A DNA stretch of 64,000 nucleotides from Periplaneta americana (Eukaryota; Arthropoda; Insecta; Blattodea; Blattidae). The translations under genes and the position numbers were made by a program. Under the pieces are notes generated by a model that was not told the DNA's origin, made no database searches, and saw nothing but the letters and a program-made list of their open reading frames with translations. The stretch spans positions 43,261,287 through 43,325,286 of the forward strand of contig NC_091121.1 of assembly GCF_040183065.1 (NCBI RefSeq), given 5' to 3'. Numbering within the stretch: the first letter of the stretch is position 1; each line of letters starts with the position of its first letter. Of the stretch, positions 22,255-33,359 are shown in pieces.

Positions 22255-22990
22255 TCAGTAAAGTGTAATATTTTCTAATTTTCCTATTTTTCACTATGTG
22301 AAGTAAAGATAAAATGTGATGTTGCTGTAATTTTAACCATTTTATTTCCTATAGTCCATAAAAATAAAATCCATGGCGCTACAGCCCATGAAGGGCCAAG
22401 ACCGACCAGCCAGCTGCTGGCCTCACGTCCACATGCCGAAGCAGAGGTGGACGATCATCCAACCAGTATTGAGATATCGTGTGGTTAGCACGATGATCTC
22501 CCCAGCTGTTATAGCTGGTTTGCAAAACCAGATTTTTTGCTATCTACCGTAGCTCCCCAAGTATATCATGATGCTGGGTGGGCACCAGTCCCATACACTG
22601 GCCGAAATTTCATGAGAAAACTTCTTCCCCTGTGAGGACTCGAACCAGTGTGCATTCAGTAACGCGAGTCTTGGGCAGGATGCCTTAGACCACGACGCCA
22701 CAGTGCAGGACCCTATAGTCTGTATTTGCCCAAAATTACGTAACATTTAAAAACATGTGATAGCCTGCATATTTAAATTGAAATAATATTTCCGTGATGC
22801 TAACATATATTAATTGTTGACCTGTCCCACTTTCAATAATCCATGCAAAATAACAGTATACTGCGCTTAATATAAATAAATGAATTTGTATTCAAATTCT
22901 TGCAACTAAAAAAAGCTCTGTTAACTAACTGAAAAATCAAGCTTCGATTCTTAAAACTTCCCCAAATCAAATATTTGCAGAAGTGTACTT
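22255..22990 (+). repeat. repeat R1 copy 1 (related to 25885-27450)
   Basis: Segments 22255-22350 and 22721-22990 match, in order, parts of 25885-26030 and 27097-27450 in a neighbouring Dscam intron. The copy here lacks the inverted left arm and the inserted elements found in the other copy, and is split by a SINE at 22357-22711. Confidence 0.7.
22357..22711 (-). mobile_element. tRNA-headed SINE (family C) with TSD
   Basis: A 355-bp insertion flanked by cctatagtc at 22348-22356 and 22712-22720. On the minus strand it starts with a tRNA-like head (about 22711-22630, with a GGTTCGAGTCC-type B box) and ends in a short AT-rich tail. Comparison with the related DNA at 26000-26030 gives the empty site. 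Confidence 0.85.
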
Positions 22991-23559
22991 ATAGATTACC
23001 TATTGGGGTTAAATTACCTTTCTCCTTACCAGAAATTTTATATACCGGTATATTAAGATTGAATTTAAGATAATTGCGGTATAATCAATTAGGTTTACTT
23101 CTTTTGCCAGAAGGCATAGATCTTTCCTTCTACGTACGTATATTTTTATTTTTATAAAGGCCTAAAAAATCTGGTCGCCATGCTTCCCTCCCCATGATTA
23201 GGTCTGCATCTAAATATGTGCGAATTTGTGTGCATGTGTGATTAGGATCATTATTAATGATATTGGTTATTGTTACTTAACCAGAAGTTAATGCGAATAA
23301 TTTCGAAGTATAACTTAATTTTCGAAGTTATTTATTGAATAAAATGCATAGTAATGTGATTTAAAAAGCGTAAGAGTGTAGAATATATTTATATCATAAA
23401 ACAAATAGTACCGGTAATGCATAGTGTAAAATTTGCAAATTATATCTAAAAAATCTGCTGGAAGCACAACACTTATTCATCACATTTCATGGTCTATCCT
23501 CTAAGGAAATACCTTAATTGTTTATATTTTATTTACAAAAGAAAAACTCAATCATATGC

Positions 23560-24115
23560 CCAGTAATCAAAATCAAATACAATATTTATACTAGAAAAAC
23601 ATATCAAAAGAAGGATAGCAATGACAAAGAAAGCTTTTAATAGAAAAACGAGCATCTTCTGCGGACCTCTGGAAAAAGAACTAAGGAAGAGATTAGTGAA
23701 GTGTTTTGTGTGGAGTGTGGCATTGATTGTTTGGAGCAGAAACATGGATATTAAGACGAAGTGAAAATAAACAATTAGAAGAATTTGAAATGTGAATATA
23801 ATGGAGCATGTTGAATAGACAGACAGAATAAGAAATGAAACTGTGCTAGAAAGAGTGGGTGAAAAAAACGATGCTGAAACTGATCTGGCAGAGAAAAAGA
23901 AATTGTCTGGATCACTAGCTATGGAGAAATTACTACACAAGGATGTAGCCTACCGGAAGAATGATGAACAGGAGAGAAGTTCGGAGCAGAAGAAGATATC
24001 AGATGATAGACGACATTAAGATATATGAATCATATGAGGAAACAAAGAGGAAGGCAGAAAATAGGAAAGACTGGAGAAAGCTGGGTTTGCCCTAGGGCAG
24101 AACACTATGAATGAA
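23560..24115 (+). mobile_element. non-LTR retrotransposon Y relic, 3' end
   Basis: Plus-strand frames, with many breaks, give FCGPLEKELRKRLVKCFVWS, LYGSETWILRRSENKQLEEF and a terminal RKDWRKLGL-like tail: the post-RT region and C-terminus of a non-LTR polyprotein. The 3' end has cagaacactatgaatgaatg. The same family occurs in reverse at 51161-52500 and 26176-27096. Confidence 0.75.
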
Positions 24116-24344
24116 TGAATCCCTAATGATCAACAGTAACAATAAAATACAAAACAATAAAACGAAGACGTATTCACGCAAACATCAGGATTCTGTGAAA
24201 CCGCTGTCATCTTTTATTTATAGTTCTTACATGTTTTCCATACGGTCTTACACTAACATTCTCAGTAAATGCCTAAAATATTTGTAACTTTTCATGGTAA
24301 CATACAATATTTTGTTAACATATGGAATTATATTTATGTTACAG

Positions 24345-24514
24345 ACTACATCGAGGACATCTGTCCCTACGCCACATTCCAGCTCTCCAAACCTCCATAT
24401 AGTGAAAGCACCTACAGTGGAAATGTATATAGTGGACCATATCATTCAGTGAGGGGTTCCTTTGTCTATCATGACCCTAAACCAGCAGGAGCAGAGAGTT
24501 ATAAATTTAGACAT
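24345..24514 (+). CDS. Dscam: Dscam exon, cytoplasmic 2 (conserved tyrosine block)
   Basis: Acceptor gttacag ends at 24344, donor GTGAGT at 24515; phase 1 in, phase 0 out. It reads DYIEDICPYATFQLSKPPYS, ESTYSGNVYSGPYHSVRGSF, then VYHDPKPAGAESYKFRH. The DYIEDICPYATFQL block is a hallmark of insect Dscam tails. The eight or so tyrosines are candidate docking sites for SH2-type adaptors, by inference from family knowledge. Confidence 0.96.
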
Positions 24515-24539
24515 GTGAGTAGTACCGGTACTTGCATAA

Positions 24540-24730
24540 TGTGGCCCGGCCGTGGCTTAGTCGGTCAGACGATGGCCTCTCACCACAGATGCCAGGGTTC
24601 GATCCCAGCTTATCCTGTGAGGTTTGTGGTGGACAAAGCGGCAATGGGGCAGGTCTTCTCCGAATAATTAATTCTCACCAACTAATTTATTCCACCATCG
24701 TGCCATAATCGTGGCAGTGTCTCTTACTAC
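24540..24730 (+). mobile_element. tRNA-headed SINE (family D)
   Basis: It starts 25 bp after the exon donor. A-box-like tggcttagtcggtcagacg and B-box gggttcgatccc have tRNA-like spacing, followed by tttgtggtggacaaagcgg, which is shared with the decayed copy at 8610-8830. Confidence 0.75.
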
Positions 24731-25565
24731 TATAACCCGAGTGTCTTCAGAATAAGGAAATGGCAGCCTTCCGTGAAAATCAGTGTAAGAGATTTCAAAA
24801 TGAGAAACACACAGGCACTTACGAATTTTCTGTGAGTGAAAATCAACCGTGAAAAATTAGACTGAAAGGAAGGAACAGGAAAATTTGTGAAACTAGACAC
24901 AATGCAAAAGTGAACTTATTTTATGTCTTGACTCATGTATATGATGCCAATATCTAAAATGATTTTACTGGCAAACAAAGTTGTTCATTCAAAGGTTATA
25001 AGATCTGCTTTAGCCTTGAATTTTACAAATTTTTATCACGCACTTTTACAAATATGGCCAGATGAGAACAACTATTCAGGCATGATCCAACATAAGACTT
25101 GTACAATGCAATTGTAAGCTTAAAATTGAAATCCTTATGTTCTACAATTCATTCTATTTTCATAGAATGTTATGAAGTAACTTTGAGGCTCCTGCTAGTT
25201 ACAGCTTGATACATGCTGCATTATGTTTTAAGTTAAAGTGTTTTATTTTTTCCTATGTTATAAATTAGTCATTAGCCGTTTAGTGTTGGTCTAAAGAAGC
25301 AGAAGTCACTTACTTTTGATTCTGGCTGAATTAAAATCCACGCATGCAGTGTGCTGGGTGTGTTAATGTATACAATAAATATAACAATCGCCTAGTTAAC
25401 CAATAAAAACTGACAGTTTTTAATTCTGAAATTCAAATTTTGAAATGTCAATTCACGTGCACGTCTAAGGAATATCTTGGCTTAATCAGTCCAATAGTGT
25501 GACTTGTCAAAGATTTTACACAAAATATTGTACATGCATACATTAAATGTATTTTTATTTTTCAG
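24731..25565. other. Dscam intron, no gene seen
   Basis: No exon or recognised element. A short open stretch at 24935-25117 looks like chance. Confidence 0.55.
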
Positions 25566-25568
25566 CAG

Positions 25569-25638
25569 AAAGAACCAGAGTACACAAAAGTTAGAAGAAA
25601 AGGTGGAAGACTGAGAGATCCCCACTCTGAAAGTCAAG
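25569..25638 (+). CDS. Dscam: Dscam exon, cytoplasmic 3 (tandem acceptor)
   Basis: Donor GTACTA at 25639; phase 0 in, phase 1 out. It reads KEPEYTKVRRKGGRLRDPHS and ESQ, strongly conserved in Dscam tails. The acceptor is a cagcag tandem (25563-25568), so use of the first AG would add one Q before KEP. The 70-nt microexon contains YTKV, a possible phosphotyrosine motif, next to a basic RRKGGR patch. Confidence 0.94.
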
Positions 25639-26175
25639 GTACTATTAGTTATATATTTTTATTTATAGAATATTTAAAAATATATATCAATTTCTACAAC
25701 AATAAAATTGATAACAATGCCATAAGTAGAATGACATTTAAACCATCCCGAATGCTGTAAAATAATAAGAAAATTTGTTCTCAAATAGTAGGCTATGTAT
25801 CAGTTTGCTTATGCATTTGCTTTGCATTTAAGTTGACAAATGCATTCATATGACACTATGTTGAATAGGATTTTCCGTCTTACTGAGATGCAGTCAATAA
25901 AATGTAATGTTTTTCATTTTTACCATTTTTTCACTACTGGTATATGAAGTAAAGAGAAAGTGTTGTGATGTTGCTGTATTTTTAACTGTTTTACTTCCTA
26001 TAGCCTACTTACCCAAAGTTCCATAACACTATATTGAGCAAATGAAGCACATCACACTGCTATTTTACATGGATTATTGAAAATGGGACAAGTCAACAAT
26101 TAATAATATATAAGTTAGTACCGGTATTAAGAAAATATTATTTCAATTTAAATACATATATGTGTTTTAAAAACA

Positions 26176-27096
26176 TTTCATTTAGTGTTCTGCCCAAGGG
26201 CAGGTCTTTCACTGCAAACCCAGCTTCCTCCAGTCTTTCCTATTTTCAGCCTTCCTCTTTGTTTCCTCATGTGATCCATATATCTTAAGGGTATATGTAC
26301 ATGAACGACCACAAGTATTATCAGAAAATGCAGGCTCTAAATTTCTAAAATTTTATAAAGAAATGAACTCACAATTGGACAAAAATTACATGGTACCACA
26401 AGTCTTATTAGAACTTAAATATCTGATGAAAGTATTAAAATGGTTACTAATAATAGTTTTTTAGAATTCACTTTTTACTTCAAATTAAATTTTCCAAAAT
26501 TTGAAAATTTTCACACAAATTATTTCATAACTCCACAACCATTAGAGAAAGAATTCTGAAATTTTGTACACTGATTTAACATGCATTTATGCAAAAGGTA
26601 GACTACAATAATGCTCATTTCTTTGAAAATAGAAATATTAGGTCATAAAACATTATGTAAATTTTAATATATTTTGTAAAGGACAAATAAAAACTTAATT
26701 GTATTGAAATAAACAACTCTACATGTCTGAGAGTAGTCTACTTTTCAAAATAAGTGTTTATTACATGCAGGAAAAATATTAAAGATGTCAGAGAGACCAT
26801 AACAATGCTATGGTTACCAAATGATGTAACTGCAGAATTTTTTTTCATACTTTGATAAAACTGGTTTGAAAAATATTATTAGTAATATTTTTTTTATACT
26901 CTTATCAGATATTTAAGTTCTAATAAGTCTTCTTCTGGTACCTTGTAATTTTTGTCCAATTGTGAGTTCATTTCTTTATAAAATTTTGGAAATTTAGAGC
27001 CTGCATTTTCTGATAATATTTATGGTCGTTCACGTACATATAACCTTAATGTCGTCTATCATCTGATATCTTTTTCTACCCCGAACTCTTCTCCTG
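26176..27096 (-). mobile_element. non-LTR Y fragment, split by a TTAA element
   Basis: 26176-26288 plus 27046-27096 together match the 3' end of element Y at 51172-51315 (gtgttctgcccaagggcagg, then cgtctatcatctgatatct). The split falls exactly at a TTAA that is single in the intact relative. Confidence 0.8.
26289..27045. mobile_element. TTAA-target DNA element, about 140-bp TIRs
   Basis: A 757-bp insertion bounded by TTAA at 26285-26288 and 27046-27049. The left end gggtatatgtacatgaacg and the inverted right end ggttatatgtacgtgaacg continue matching for about 140 bp, with few differences. The interior has no transposase. TTAA duplication points to piggyBac- or Kolobok-type mobilisation. The ends do not start with the usual piggyBac CCC on the top strand, so the superfamily is open. 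Confidence 0.88.
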
Positions 27097-27477
27097 TTTT
27101 TAAAAACATATACGTATTTAAATTGAAATATATTTCTGTGATTCTGACTCATATATTATTAATTGTTGACTTGCCCCATTTTCAATAATCCATGTAAAAT
27201 AGCAGTGTGATGTGCTCTTGCTCATTATACTGGATGAACAGTATAGAGCAGAACTTGCGCGGCCTTGAGTCCCCCACCTCCACACGCATAGCCAGCCAGC
27301 TAAGAGTCGTGAAACCTGTTCTGCTTTATATTGTTCACCTAGTAGAATTTGGTTTGGAAGTCTTGCAACTAAAAAAACTCAACTCTGACTATTGAAACTT
27401 TACTGAAAAATCAAGCTTCGACTCTTGAAACTTCCACAGATCAAATAGTCAAGAAAAGAATTCCCTACAAAAGTCAA

Positions 27478-27626
27478 GTCGTTTGAACTGAGTGACAGTA
27501 CTTCATTAAAAAATTAAAGAGATATAATACAGTACGTTAAGCAACAATTATAAGAATAGTTATAACACGGTCGTTTTCGTTTTCAAAATATAATCTCATG
27601 AAATAAAAGTTTCGTAAGAAGTTATT
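27478..27626 (+). repeat. source copy of a local 145-bp duplication
   Basis: This unique-looking intron segment (gtttgaactgagtgacagta to gtttcgtaagaagttat) is repeated in the same orientation at 28804-28947, with about four differences. The second copy sits inside a retroelement insertion. Confidence 0.85.
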
Positions 27627-27895
27627 AATGTAATTTTATTAATTATGAATTTTTCGAGCAAGATTGAATTCATGAAAAGAGAATTTTCGTGTGCATAGTT
27701 TCTGGGACATCTGTGTTGCAAAGAAAACGCTTTTATTTATACCAAGTGTTATGTTCTGGAATTCAGATGCAAGATAAATACCGGTATTCCAAATTTTCTC
27801 AGACTCGGCTTATCAACTTCTCCCAGTCTCCTAAGTTAAAATCCAAGGGAGAAGTGGGAGGGGCACTTCCTGATTCCGACTCCACGTTGTTTCAG

Positions 27896-28063
27896 AGTCG
27901 GACAACCTGGGGAGCACTGATTCGGAAGTTAAGAAGATTTTAACTCTGCACCTGCCTATTTCAGAGTACGATACACTGGGCAGTGACTCTGAGGGAGAAA
28001 TCCCAGGAGGACAAGTGGCCGCTAGCCAGGAGCTTGTCTCCTTCAGGCACAGGATGGCCAGAG
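27896..28063 (+). CDS. Dscam: Dscam exon, cytoplasmic 4
   Basis: Acceptor gtttcag ends at 27895, donor GTGAGT at 28064; phase 1 in and out. It reads ESDNLGSTDSEVKKILTLHL, PISEYDTLGSDSEGEIPGGQ, then VAASQELVSFRHRMAR. The STDSEVKKILTLHLPISEYD block is highly conserved in Dscam tails. Acidic serine-rich stretches are plausible kinase targets. Confidence 0.95.
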
Positions 28064-28144
28064 GTGAGTACATCAACATAATTATGAAACTCGCTTTATT
28101 CTCTTTCAAAATATAATTTAACAAAATGTTGTCATGAAACCATT

Positions 28145-28947
28145 ACTTACTTACTTACTGGCTTTTAAGGAACCCGTAGGTTCATTGCCGCCCTCACATA
28201 AGCCCGCCATTGGTTCCTATCCTGAGCAAGATTAATCCAGTCTCTACCATCATATCCTACCTCCCTCAAATCCATTTTAATATTATCCTCCCATCTACGT
28301 CTCGGCCTCCCCAAAGGTCTTTTTCCCTCCGGCCTCCCAACTAACATTCTATATGCATTTCTGGATTCGCCCATACGTGCTACATGTCCTGCCCATCTCA
28401 AACGTCTGGATTTTATGTTCCTAATTATGTCAGGTGAAGTATACAATGCATGCAGCTCTGCGTTGTGTAACTTCCTCCATTCTCCTGTAACTTCATCCCT
28501 CTTAGCCCCAAATATTTTCCTAAGAACCTTATTCTCAAACACCCTTAATCTCTGTACCTCTTTGAAAGTGAGAGTCCAAGTTTCACAACCATACAGAACA
28601 ATCGGTAATATAACTGTTTTATAAATTCTAACTTTCAGATTTTTTGACAGAAGACTAGACGACAAAAGCTTCTCAACCGAATAATAACACGCATTTCCCA
28701 TATTTATTCTGCGTTTAATTTCCTCCCGAGTGTCATTTATATTTGTTACTGTTGCTCCAAGATATTTGAATTTTTCTACCTCTTCGAAGGATAAATCTCC
28801 AATCGTTTGAACTAAGTGACAGTACTTCATTAAAAAATTAAAGAGACGTAATACAGTACGTTAAGCAACATTTATAAGAATAGTTATAACACGGTCGTTT
28901 TCGTTTTCAAAATATAATCTCATGAAATAAAAGTTTCGTAAGAAGTT
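28145..28947 (-). mobile_element. non-LTR X insertion with TSD and 5' filler
   Basis: The insertion is bounded by atgaaaccatta at 28133-28144 and again at about 28948-28959. In its sense (minus) direction it has a 144-bp segment (28947-28804) copied from nearby intron DNA at 27478-27626, then the 3' end of a non-LTR polyprotein gene (28803-28165), then a tail of GTAA repeats. The element is strongly 5'-truncated. Confidence 0.88.
28165..28803 (-). pseudogene. non-LTR retrotransposon X polyprotein, C-terminal third
   Basis: An open frame of about 213 codons: EVEKFKYLGATVTNINDTRE, LPIVLYGCETWTLTFKEVQR, VLRKIFGAKRDEVTGEW, RRLRWAGHVARMGESRNAYR, GRPRRRWEDNIKMDL, ending AMNLRVP. This is the connection and thumb region after the RT palm of RTE/CR1-like non-LTR elements. 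The palm with YxDD is missing, so it is a 5'-truncated dead copy. The open frame suggests a recent insertion. An apparent upstream methionine lies in the filler segment. Confidence 0.88.
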
Positions 28948-28959
28948 ATATGAAACCAT

Positions 28960-30107
28960 TATAGAAAATAATTGGAACCTAACATTCCCATAACTGCCAG
29001 ACAATTCACAATTCGTGCAACTTGAGAAATTTCAATACTATACGCCTACAAGAAGTTCCCATACACGCTATTAATAAGTAGAGGAGACACGGACGTAGAA
29101 TTGTCGGCCTTTCTGGCCTATAATACCAGGAGGAAGTGACACTAACAGAACCACGGTCTGACTATTGCATTTTGCTGAAGAGAAGTCCTCAGCAACAAGA
29201 GGGACTTCAATGTTGTGGTGAAGGGACAGTACTCTACTATCAGGCACTTTTTTTTTGTCATAGCAAGCATGACAGTGCTAGTAATACCGCAAACCGAAAA
29301 AAAATAGTCTCCTTAATGTATTCGTAAATAACAATGATTAAACGACATTTCATACAAGTTGAGAGGATGCGGAGGCATTTCTTTCCCCTTCTACTTGCCC
29401 TGAGTCCGTCAGTATAACAGACCGGTAGCTGTTACCTCTTATACCTGCACCCCCCAAGTTGTACACACAAGAAAATAAAATATTAAATAAAGTACATAAA
29501 TGGTTATAAAACACAGTGACACAGATGTTTGACAGTTACATGTTTTAGTATATTTTAGTGTCTTTTTTACAAAATTTTCAACTAATAATTAATTAAATAA
29601 AGGGAAGCTAGTTTGTATTATGAAGTCTGGGGGGAGTGACACAATGAAGATTGTTCCGTCGTTTATGCTGTAGAGTAGCAACTAGCAGTGAAGAAAACAT
29701 TCATCTTCAGCTGTCGGTAGCTTTTTAATGTGCCAGTTGATATAAACAACAATGAAATGAAATATAAACGCTTAGTATAGATTTTCGAAATCTAGATTAC
29801 CGGTAAACGTTTTCAATAATAAGAATTTTGACTATGTTCAAAGTCAATTAGTCAAACGTTAATAAGATAGACAGTAGCATCTTCACGGATCTTCCCTTCA
29901 CGGATCTTCCCCTTCACGGATGGTAAAGAGTGTGAGTAGAGGGGAAAACCTATCAACCAAACTGAAATGGGGATTAGTACCTTATAATTATTTAACCTGG
30001 CTCCTCTTTCATTAGTAAAGTTTGGCCATTTGTTGTATTTTGTCAAATTCAACGGTGACTTGAGTAACACAGCCATTATCGCATTTGTGAAACATTTTAA
30101 GTAGTTT
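28960..30107. other. Dscam intron, no gene seen
   Basis: No exon or recognised element. A small repeat of cttcacggatcttccc occurs at about 29880-29925. Confidence 0.5.
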
Positions 30108-30111
30108 CTTT

Positions 30112-30704
30112 TATTATACAGAGTAAATTTAGATAAAAGGTGTGAACATACTATGGCTTGCTAACTGGCAGTTGAACCTGCTGTGGCCAGCAGCTGTTTG
30201 TCGTGCGTAGTCAGGTCTGGGCGAGTTGATGGGAAAGAAAGTATGTTATTGTTAAATGTAAGCCTACCTACTTCTTACAGAAGGTACTACAAGTGTCATC
30301 TCTCGGCTTATGTACACAGCTGATATCTGCGCATAAATCTTCCATTATTTCTTACTTCTTCCACGTTGGTTCATATGGTGTTTGACTCTAAGGCTACTTT
30401 ATTTTAAGTTTTTCAAGATAAGAGTAATTACAGATAATGTATGACCAGCCGACTCTCCCAATCTCAATCCTTGTGACTTTTATATGTGGGGAAAGTTGAA
30501 AAATAAAGTGTATAAGTCAAACTAACACACCAAGGAAGAATTAGAAGAAAATATTCGCCACAAAGTTTCATCAGTTTTTGAAGACGAACTGCGCTAAGAC
30601 AACAGAAACTTTGTCTGCAGATGTCAGCTGTGGAAACAAATTGAGGGACAACTCTTCTAGCACATTTTGTAAGAAGTGAGTTCATTTATTTGTATATTAT
30701 CTTA

Positions 30705-30757
<53 letters not shown>

Positions 30758-30817
30758 ACTTTTACGTTTCCAAGAACCTTCCATTGCATAAGCTTTGGCT
30801 GTTTTGAGAGTGAGCTA

Positions 30818-30864
<47 letters not shown>

Positions 30865-31020
30865 CATCATCATTATTTAACAATATGCTTTCTACGCCAT
30901 CAGTTCACCCACAGCTGGCTACACACGACAAACAGCTAGATCACAGTGAGCTCAACCACTGGCTAGCAAGCCGCAAAATGTTTACACCTCTTATTTAAAT
31001 TCACTCTGCATAATATGACT
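30112..31020 (+). mobile_element. mariner-type element with about 120-bp inverted ends
   Basis: The left arm (about 30112-30230) and right arm (about 30897-31018) are inverted copies: cagagtaaatttagataaaa against the reverse of ttatttaaattcactctg, and gtttgtcgtgcgtagtcagg against its partner. Between them the plus strand encodes a decayed transposase C-terminus (30448-30690): NLNPCDFYMWGKLKNKVYKS and TKEELEENI with in-frame stops. TA flanks the left end; the right flank has decayed. Confidence 0.75.
30706..30863. repeat. (TA)n and (ATT)n microsatellites
   Basis: TA repeats at about 30706-30751 and ATT repeats at about 30818-30863, inside the mariner-type element. Confidence 0.95.
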
Positions 31021-31845
31021 GGACTTCACATTTTGTTTTTTTATATTTTATTATTTGTCTCTTATTTATTCCTTGTTTCATGCTGTCTCTCCTTCGATGT
31101 TTGCTCTGTTGTGGCAATGGAAGAGAAAAAAATAAAAGTTTAAGGTGATCTTATGGTATGCATACGTTACAATTGGATGTCCTCTTTTTAATACACTAAT
31201 AACCAAACCAAGTTACAATGTCAGAATACCTGACTTAGTCGGAATTCAGCTGGTTCGAATTGTCAATTGAGCTTTTACAACATTTAGTTATGGTAGCTTT
31301 GATTCTTGCACTGTAATGATAATTTGAGTTTTATGATAATCATCACCATCATAATCCTTCATGAAATTCAGACCAGGTGGTCTATTTCGGCTAGCAAAGA
31401 AAGTCGTCTGTCAAATGTGTTAAAGGTCTTCCCAATTTTCTCTTCCCTCTCAGCTGGTCATTCAAAATCTGTTTTCATTCGTTCTTATTATATATTGTAT
31501 CGAATTATTTTTGTAGTTATTAATTTTGTTAAGAATGGCAGTAATTTCTATTTCATGTAAGAAATGTCTCCCATTCTTAAGAAAATTAATGGGAATAATC
31601 ATAGTATTACAAATCAGAGAATAGGCTATACAGACGAGTACCAGTATTACACTGTGCAGGCCTAATAGTTTAGCTGGTGTGTGTAAGAAAGGAAACTATT
31701 CATAGTGAGGCATGTGAATTTTTCTAGTGTTTGGACAGTATATGATAATGTCTGTACTGCAGGCAATCAATAAGAGTTCGAGAAGGTACAGAGATGGGTC
31801 TGTGGCTACTATTGAATGAATTCGAAACAGTCCAGGAATAGGAAT
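31021..31845. other. Dscam intron, no gene seen
   Basis: No exon or recognised element. Confidence 0.5.
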
Positions 31846-32140
31846 GTATGAAACATTTCATCACAAATCAAGGAAATATTGTCCAAAGATATGTCTGATA
31901 ATGTTTAAGCACATGTATAAACTCGTCTCACCACATCAGACTACTGTCAACAATCCAAGGACAGGGAAGCATAAGACACTTCATCACCTCTCCACACATC
32001 AAGGAAATACCGTCCAAAGAAATGTCTGATAATGCTGAAGCATTTGTAGAAAGTCGCTTCACTACACCAGACTATTGTCAACAATCCAAGGACAGAGAAA
32101 TATAAGGCACTTCAACAACTTTACACACATCAAGTGTAAC
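31846..32140 (+). repeat. tandem repeat, about 2.3 units of 125-128 bp
   Basis: Units start near 31846, 31971 and 32099. They share atgtctgataatg, ctactgtcaacaatccaagg and catcaaggaaata. It runs directly into the Penelope relic. Confidence 0.75.
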
Positions 32141-32144
32141 TTTC

Positions 32145-32275
32145 TTCGGAATATGTATTATATGTCTTTCTCGTGTTAAATTCTATCGTACCTGGTTAAC
32201 ATGTTTCGTTCTGTTATTGACCTTCTTCAGAAGAAGATATGATGTTAAAAGTTGTGTAATCAAGATGTGTAACTT
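32145..32275 (-). mobile_element. Penelope-like 3' end relic (subfamily 2)
   Basis: It matches 36593-36690 (cttcggaatatgtat, tctcgtgttaaattctatcg, aacatgtttcg), the hammerhead-bearing end of a Penelope-like element. No coding region remains. Confidence 0.65.
32195..32233 (-). ncRNA. decayed hammerhead motif (subfamily 2)
   Basis: On the minus strand CUGAAGA, a mismatched stem II, GAAA and CAUG-UU-AAC are retained, but stem I no longer pairs fully and stem II has a mismatch. Probably inactive. Confidence 0.5.
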
Positions 32276-33355
32276 TCTATCTGAAACTACTCCCTCATAT
32301 GTAAATCTGGCACTACACAGGTACATTCATACATAAAAGTTATGCAGTGAAGCACCTAACTTTACAACCAGTGAATATGTACTAAAGAAGTGCTGCTATA
32401 AATGTTTTTTTTTTTCTTTATAGAATTACGTGGGGGCTTACAAATTTAGCATAATATATAGGATTTCTGAAAATTATAGGAAAGGGTGTTCTAATCACAA
32501 AGTTTTTTTGATGGAACATTGTTTATATATCTAGCAAAAACTGAACTAGATAAAATAAGAATGAGAATGATCTTTGTTGCACGAAACAAACGTACAAAAG
32601 ATATGGCATCTCCATATTGAGATACTATCTATAGCTACTAATGTCACTAAATACAAGAATGACATCGCACTGTCCTTATAAAATGGGCTAGTACAGTTTT
32701 GCAGCATTAATGGTGGACACGAAATGAAACTACATACATCATTGTCTTTCAAAGAGAACATTCTTCTATCGAATCCTCAGTGAACACAATTTTAGAATGA
32801 CATTTCTCAAAATTGAATACCTTCTTCTCCTTCTGCCTTATCAAGAAGTAGGTAATTTCCCGTTCCGAAACCAAAGGTTATTGGAATTGTTTGTTCATCT
32901 CTTTATTCTTTTTTTTTTTTTTTTGTCTCCCAATGTCCCGTCTTCCAATAGGCTTATAAAATAATGCTTGCCTTGGTAGTCGACCAGGTAGCAGTCTAAG
33001 TACGTGACGGCAATTCTTCTGTATGCTATGACCTTCTCAACCATTGTATGTTGTATCTCTACTTATGTCTTCGCTCCTTGTTCTGTCTCTGAGCGTTAGT
33101 CCTAGAAGGGTCTTAGGAATCTCATTTCCGTTGCTTTGCTTCCATCCTCTTTTTGTCATATTCTCTTACTACCCAAGATTCACTACTGTATAACAGGTTC
33201 AGCTGTTATATATCATTATGTAGTCTCATTATAACTTCCTTCCTCATTGCTTTTCCTAGATATCTTTTAATTTGTCAATTTATTGTATTGTATTTAATAA
33301 GGTTACTTTCCATGACTTTATTTGTATTATATATGGAAATTTCACAATGTTATAA
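32276..33355. other. Dscam intron with decayed non-LTR-like stretch
   Basis: 32905-33300, read on the minus strand, has the general look of a decayed non-LTR RT tail (reverse complement of tgtataacaggttcagctgt and similar text). It is too broken for assignment. No exon seen. Confidence 0.35.
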
Positions 33356-33359
33356 ATTA

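Larger units (their letters stand above)
25885..27450 (+). repeat. repeat R1 copy 2 with inverted arms
   Basis: Homologous to 22255-22990 but larger. Arms at about 26033-26175 and 27097-27228 are inverted copies of each other (about 130 bp, e.g. agcacatcacactgctattt against its reverse complement). They enclose a fragment of non-LTR element Y (26176-26288 and 27046-27096), itself split by a TTAA-flanked DNA element. The outer flanks 25885-26030 and 27340-27450 match the other copy. Confidence 0.75.
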
